Origin: Streptomyces sp. NRRL F-5122
GTDB taxonomy: Bacteria > Actinomycetota > Actinomycetes > Streptomycetales > Streptomycetaceae
DNA length: 64,000 bases
Direction: 5' to 3'
Assembly (NCBI RefSeq): GCF_001507435.1
Contig: NZ_LMWH01000258.1
Coordinates: 5,135-69,134, forward strand
The position numbers were made by a program, and so were the translations under genes. The notes under the pieces are model-generated. The model was given only the letters and a program-made list of their open reading frames with translations, was not told the DNA's origin and did no database searches. Positions 60,593 to 64,000 of this stretch are shown here, in pieces. Position 1 is the first letter of the stretch. Each line of letters begins with the position of its first letter.

Positions 60593-61843
60593 TCACGGGA
60601 ACTTGGGGTCTGGGAAGCCCCAGTCCATCGCCATGGTGACCAGCGCCTCGCGCACGGCCTCGTTCCAGTGCGGTGGGTTCACCAGGCTGCGCAGCAGCGT
60701 CTCACTACCCTCGGAGATGCTCCGAGCGCCTACTCGTTCCCCCAGCGCGCTTAACGACACGAGCGACGTCAGATAGTTGTGCGTCACGTCGCCGTAAGGG
60801 CTGCGCGTGCTTCCGGATGCCACGTGGATCTCGGTCAGCGGAACCGGCATTGCCTTGAGACCGACGGTCGCCTCGGCAACGAGTGGCAGGAGCGTGTTTG
60901 CCACGATCGGCACGCTCTCGTAGAACACCTGAAGGAAGAGGTCCAACCCGAGGGGGACGTTGCGCGGCAGCCAGACGGCGGTGTCGAACAGGACCTCAAG
61001 GTCGGATGCTGGCTCAGCACCGTCTAGCCGCACCGTGCAGGTCATCTGCGCGCCTGGGCGCGAAAGCTTAGCATCGCTGGACATCTCTAGCTTCAACCGT
61101 CGACTTGAGGCCGCTGCGAGCTGCCACGGCGACGTAACGACCTGGCCGCCGCCCGCCAGGTCGAGTCCTAGTCGACTGAGCAGCGGCTGGGCGTGCGTGC
61201 CCTGCAGGGCATCGACGACTCTCCCAGCGAGGCCGCTTGGAAAGCGCGTCCGTTCCCGTCCCTCCCACAGCCGCACGACACTCACCGCACGTAGGACGAC
61301 GTCTGGTTCGTGACCCTTGAACGGGGACTCGCGGCTTTTCAAGCCTCGGTTGGTGCCCGTCGCTCGGGGTTCAGGCTGCGAGTTTGGGTCATCCAGCAGC
61401 ATCCGCATCATCTGCCGGTTGGCCTTCTCGTTGCGGGCGTCCAGGCGCACGAAGATCGAGCCGTTGAGGACGATGGGTCGCGGGACGGTCGCGCGGTCGA
61501 TGCGGACCACCAGGACGACCTTGGAATCCTGCTCGTTGCAGGGCACCTCGATCACCTCGGGCGACCAGGGCGGGTCGAAGCTCGTGCCCATCTGGTTGAC
61601 GAGCTTCTCCTTCTCCCCGAGCGGCACCCCGGTGATCTCGGAGGGGACGCCCTTGTCCCCCTCAGCGACGCCCACAAAGACGAGGCCGCCGTAGGTGTTC
61701 GCGAGCGCCGCCACCGCCTCGATCGGTTTGTCACCAGCGCGCTTGTACTCGACCGTGAGTCCTTCCCGGATCTTCAAGTCGATGAAGTCCTGGACCAAAG
61801 CCAGGGTGACCTCGGTGGGAGGAACCTGAAACAGCGGATGCAT
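60593..61843 (-). CDS. AlbA_2 (Schlafen-type) domain protein
   Basis: A 416-residue protein from ATG 61843. The first 150 residues are the AlbA_2 domain: EGLTVEYKRAGDKPIEAVAA, then LANTYGGLVFVGVAEGD and later IFVRLDARNEKANRQMM. AlbA_2 domains bind nucleic acid; Schlafen relatives cut RNA. No helicase or HTH domain is seen in the remaining 260 residues, which are beta-rich and unknown to me. The start has only AGGGG directly abutting, so leaderless translation is possible. It is convergent with the NADAR gene. Confidence 0.72.
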   Translation of the reverse strand: MHPLFQVPPTEVTLALVQDFIDLKIREGLTVEYKRAGDKPIEAVAALANTYGGLVFVGVAEGDKGVPSEITGVPLGEKEKLVNQMGTSFDPPWSPEVIEVPCNEQDSKVVLVVRIDRATVPRPIVLNGSIFVRLDARNEKANRQMMRMLLDDPNSQPEPRATGTNRGLKSRESPFKGHEPDVVLRAVSVVRLWEGRERTRFPSGLAGRVVDALQGTHAQPLLSRLGLDLAGGGQVVTSPWQLAAASSRRLKLEMSSDAKLSRPGAQMTCTVRLDGAEPASDLEVLFDTAVWLPRNVPLGLDLFLQVFYESVPIVANTLLPLVAEATVGLKAMPVPLTEIHVASGSTRSPYGDVTHNYLTSLVSLSALGERVGARSISEGSETLLRSLVNPPHWNEAVREALVTMAMDWGFPDPKFP

Positions 61844-61985
61844 CCCCTGAGCATTGCAGCCCCAGGCGCCCCATCGCACGGGGATTACACGGTGATACGC
61901 CTTTCGCGCCACGGGGAGGCGGTGCCCGGTTCACGGCAAGCCGGGGTCGGCCAAGGCTTCCCCGCCCCGGCGACCCCGGCTGGCC

Positions 61986-62530
61986 GTGCCGGGCCTGCGC
62001 AACACCCTGGCCGTGCATGAGGCCCTCGAGCACCTGGCCTCGAGCCTCCGCGCCTGCCGCAGCGTCACCTACTCGGAGGAGCGCGGCCGTCGCCACTGGC
62101 ATCCGGCCCGCGCTGCTACACCCCCGCCGACCTCGTCAGGCAGAAAGCCGCCGATCTGGCCGCCTACCGCGACACCCACCCGCACTACCCGCCGAGCCAC
62201 CAGTACCCGCCCAAGCCCCGCCGCCCCACGCGGCAGCAGCCAGCATGCCGGCACACCCTAACCGGCCCCGGCGCCATCCGCCCCGGCACGTGGACGTGGG
62301 TCAAGCCCGGCGGCCTGCACCCGAGATGGGGCGACATCCACCACCTCGCCGTGATCACCAGGCCCTGTCTGCCCAAATGCGAGGTGTGGCTGATCCTCGA
62401 CGGCACTGTGCACGACGTCCGCGCCGACCGCCTCATCCTCGAACGCCCCCGGACCCTGCGCCACGAATGGGCCCGCTGGACGATCGCCCAGCACCTCGAG
62501 CGCCACGGGGGGCTTGGCGACCGCGGACGG
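61986..62530 (+). pseudogene. Conserved hypothetical gene with a frameshift
   Basis: Two frames read as one protein. They are LRNTLAVHEALEHLASSLRA, CRSVTYSEERGRRHWHPAR, then after an extra GC near 62105 CYTPADLVRQKAADLAAYRD, PGGLHPRWGDIHHLAVITRP and HEWARWTIAQHLERHGG. The composition is even and basic. No known family is recognised. The dinucleotide lesion may be real or a sequencing error. Confidence 0.4.
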
Positions 62531-63014
62531 TACCGCGGTCCAGCCCACACTATTCAGCCCCCACGCGCCCCTCGTAGCCCCTCACACGCCGTAGCCCCCC
62601 ACGACCCCAAGGCGGGGCAACGAGGCGGCCACAGGCGAAACTGCGGCCCCTTCGGAACCCGGTCTGTGTGTGTCTCCCGACCGAACTCACCGCCTAACCT
62701 CAAAACGAGATCACCCGAGTGGCCGTTGATACACCACCCCAGCGGACGTGACCCGGGCCAGACGATCTGTGGGAGGTCTGCCCAGTTCCGGAGCTGCTTC
62801 GGTGACATCCAATGCTGACATCAACGAGCCCGGACGGCGGCATACGGCAGCACCCCTGCACGACCGCATCCACTCAGAGAACGGCTGGCCAGACCACCCA
62901 CGCAGCAATCACTGGAGAGCCGGATGACCGGGAAACCGTCATGTCCGGCTCGGCGGGAGGCCGCGCGGAACAGGACTCGCCTCACAGCGAGCACCTCACC
63001 GCGCGGCCGACCCA
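62531..63014. other. Gap of about 480 bases
   Basis: I see no gene, ribosome site or strong repeat. The GC content and stop pattern suggest decayed DNA, consistent with the IS5 tail that follows. Confidence 0.35.
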
Positions 63015-63134
63015 ACGTCCTGGCTCGCAGGCTGTCGCCGTCTCCACCGCCGCTACGAACGCAAATCCGAACACTTCCTGGCCTTCGCCGGCATCGCCGC
63101 AACCCTCATCTGCTACCGCAGGCTCACCAAATGA
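63015..63134 (+). mobile_element. IS5-family transposase tail
   Basis: The frame reads TSWLAGCRRLHRRYERKSEH, then FLAFAGIAATLICYRRLTK and a stop at 63132-63134. This is the conserved C-terminal end of IS5-group transposases (WLxxxRRLxxRYER ... FLAF). No core domain remains and no terminus is seen. It is a different piece from the relic at 57440. Confidence 0.65.
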
Positions 63135-63759
63135 GATGCCTTCTAAAAGAGTCCACGTGCACCACTGAATGCCCGTTGAAGATGAATGAGACAGGTTCGG
63201 TGACGCTCGTCGACACAGTGGTCGTGCGAGGACATACAGGAGCCCGAACAATAGTCGTTGGGCACATACCCAGTGCCCGACTGCCGTTTTCTTGGATCGT
63301 TTGTTTGGCCGACGACCGGTCGTATCCGCAAAATCCGGGCGGTGGGAAGAGCTGTGGAGCGGTGGCAGTTGGTCTTGATCCTTCCCCTATGAGGGCTCAA
63401 CCCTGGTATGACCATCCCCGGCCGTGAGCAACGTCACGCACGGTCGACGTCTGGGCACCAGGACGAGTCGGTACCGGGATTATTTTTGATCAGCCCACGA
63501 TAGGCGGCGCCCGGTCGACCAACGGCCGATCTCATGTCGTCCACCGACAAGCAGGTTGCCCGTCCGAGAGAGACGAGTAAGAAGTCGCGTCACCCTGACG
63601 CTGATCGTCAAACAGTCTCACAGCGACTCGGCCCGAGTGGAGTGGGTATCCGGCTGCGGGCGGCTCTCGCCCTCATAAATGACGAGTTGATCACGTCACC
63701 GCACCGGCGCTTCCCGCGACGTGCAATCGAGATACCGGCTCTCAGCCCCTAGGAGAATC
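63135..63759. other. Gap before the right-edge hydrolase
   Basis: No certain gene. Plus-strand frames at 63183-63427 (MNETGSVTLVDTVVVRGHTG) and 63534-63752 (MSSTDKQVARPRETSKKSRH) are open, but neither has a ribosome site or a known family. Confidence 0.35.
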
Positions 63760-64000
63760 ATGGGCATCAGAATAGGAAAGACCAACAAGCTGTACGCCTT
63801 TGTCGCAGCTCTGGCCGCACTCCTGGCCGTCTCGGCGACCCTGAGCTCCGGGGCATGGGGGGCGAGCCGGCAGCATGGCTCAGCGGATTCGAAGTCGGCT
63901 TCTGTGTTCCCGCAGGACAAGCCACCGGCCGGCTTTCAGTCCAAGTATGCGGAGGTGAACGGCTTCCGCATGCATTACGTGATCGGTGGTAAAGGATCAC
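63760..64000 (+). CDS. Secreted alpha/beta hydrolase, N-terminal part (cut by window edge)
   Basis: The start is ATG 63760 with AGGAG 4-5 bases upstream. The first 35 residues (MGIRIGKTNKLYAFVAALAA, then LLAVSATLSSGAWG) form a signal peptide ending near an alanine-rich site. The mature part begins with a linker, then FQSKYAEVNGFRMHYVIGGK, the usual opening strand of alpha/beta hydrolases of the epoxide-hydrolase/dehalogenase type. The catalytic residues are beyond the window. It is likely an exported enzyme and ordinary host sequence. Confidence 0.7.
   Translation, partial: MGIRIGKTNKLYAFVAALAALLAVSATLSSGAWGASRQHGSADSKSASVFPQDKPPAGFQSKYAEVNGFRMHYVIGGKGS

Noticed and set aside
1..64000. tRNA, rRNA, riboswitch or CRISPR array
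   Set aside because: None seen on reading both strands. A covariance-model search would be needed to exclude small RNAs.

Overview
The window is high-GC actinobacterial DNA. The protein families, GTG starts, GGAGG-type ribosome sites and the small regulatory genes (DUF6415, XRE-TPR, NUDIX) point to a Streptomyces chromosome. No rRNA, tRNA or CRISPR array was seen. A cut-off M28-type peptidase lies at the left edge and a cut-off secreted alpha/beta hydrolase at the right edge. Almost everything between them is accessory DNA: a defence island, several smaller defence or toxin-immunity loci, and many insertion-sequence relics.

Bases 1167-5940 are a gene graveyard. They hold a 5'-truncated membrane glycosyltransferase, a frameshifted AAA ATPase, IS1380 and IS3 tails, and a DUF6262/recombinase transposition unit broken by several frameshifts.

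Bases 6250-31591 are the main feature, a roughly 25-kb defence island in three blocks. (1) A rightward block encodes a GHKL/MutL-MORC-like ATPase, a PD-(D/E)XK nuclease (DUF4420 type), a Z1-domain ATPase and two cytosine-5 methyltransferases. One methyltransferase is canonical; the other lacks the catalytic cysteine. This resembles the core of MutL-Z1 (Mza-like) restriction systems, but no AIPR gene is present. (2) A leftward block is linked by 4-bp stop/start overlaps. It encodes a 1597-aa fusion of a sacsin/GHKL ATPase with an SF2 helicase, a UvrD-like helicase, DrmA and DrmB (the DISARM core), preceded by a small HTH-like gene. Blocks 1 and 2 converge, overlap by 14 bp, and share a perfect 34-bp palindrome. 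(3) A rightward operon encodes an XRE-HTH/GHKL ATPase fusion, a 327-aa unknown and a DUF6339 protein, followed by an opposed vsr. Block 3 has a clear promoter with GCATC/GATGC operator-like repeats over its -35 region. Three GHKL ATPases, four helicase or Z1 motors, two methyltransferases and two nuclease-fold proteins therefore sit together. I know of no named system with this composition.

Bases 31752-46717 are a second zone of mobile DNA and broken defence genes. They include an AbrB-like gene, the tail of a third cytosine methyltransferase and the head of a restriction endonuclease. An ISAs1-type element carries two small zinc-cysteine passenger genes. Further on are a broken GmrSD, a DUF1998 tail, a frameshifted DinB gene, an istB cut by an IS3 element, and a toxin tail with candidate immunity genes. 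DUF2716 and SMI1/KNR4 genes follow, then a 205-bp MITE-like element abutting an intact ISAzo13 element, and an intact GmrSD-type enzyme with an extra C-terminal domain.

Bases 46846-61843 carry small regulatory and membrane genes, an XRE-TPR/DUF6415 divergon, a NUDIX hydrolase and a triple excisionase-like HTH protein. They also carry a membrane NACHT NTPase divergent from a small partner, a NADAR-domain protein and an AlbA_2 (Schlafen-type) protein. Bases 61986-63134 hold a frameshifted conserved gene and another IS5 tail before the hydrolase at the right edge.

Several frameshifts lie in short homopolymers or dinucleotides (36809, 5570, 62105), so some pseudogenes could be sequencing errors. 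The truncations and in-frame stops cannot be explained that way.
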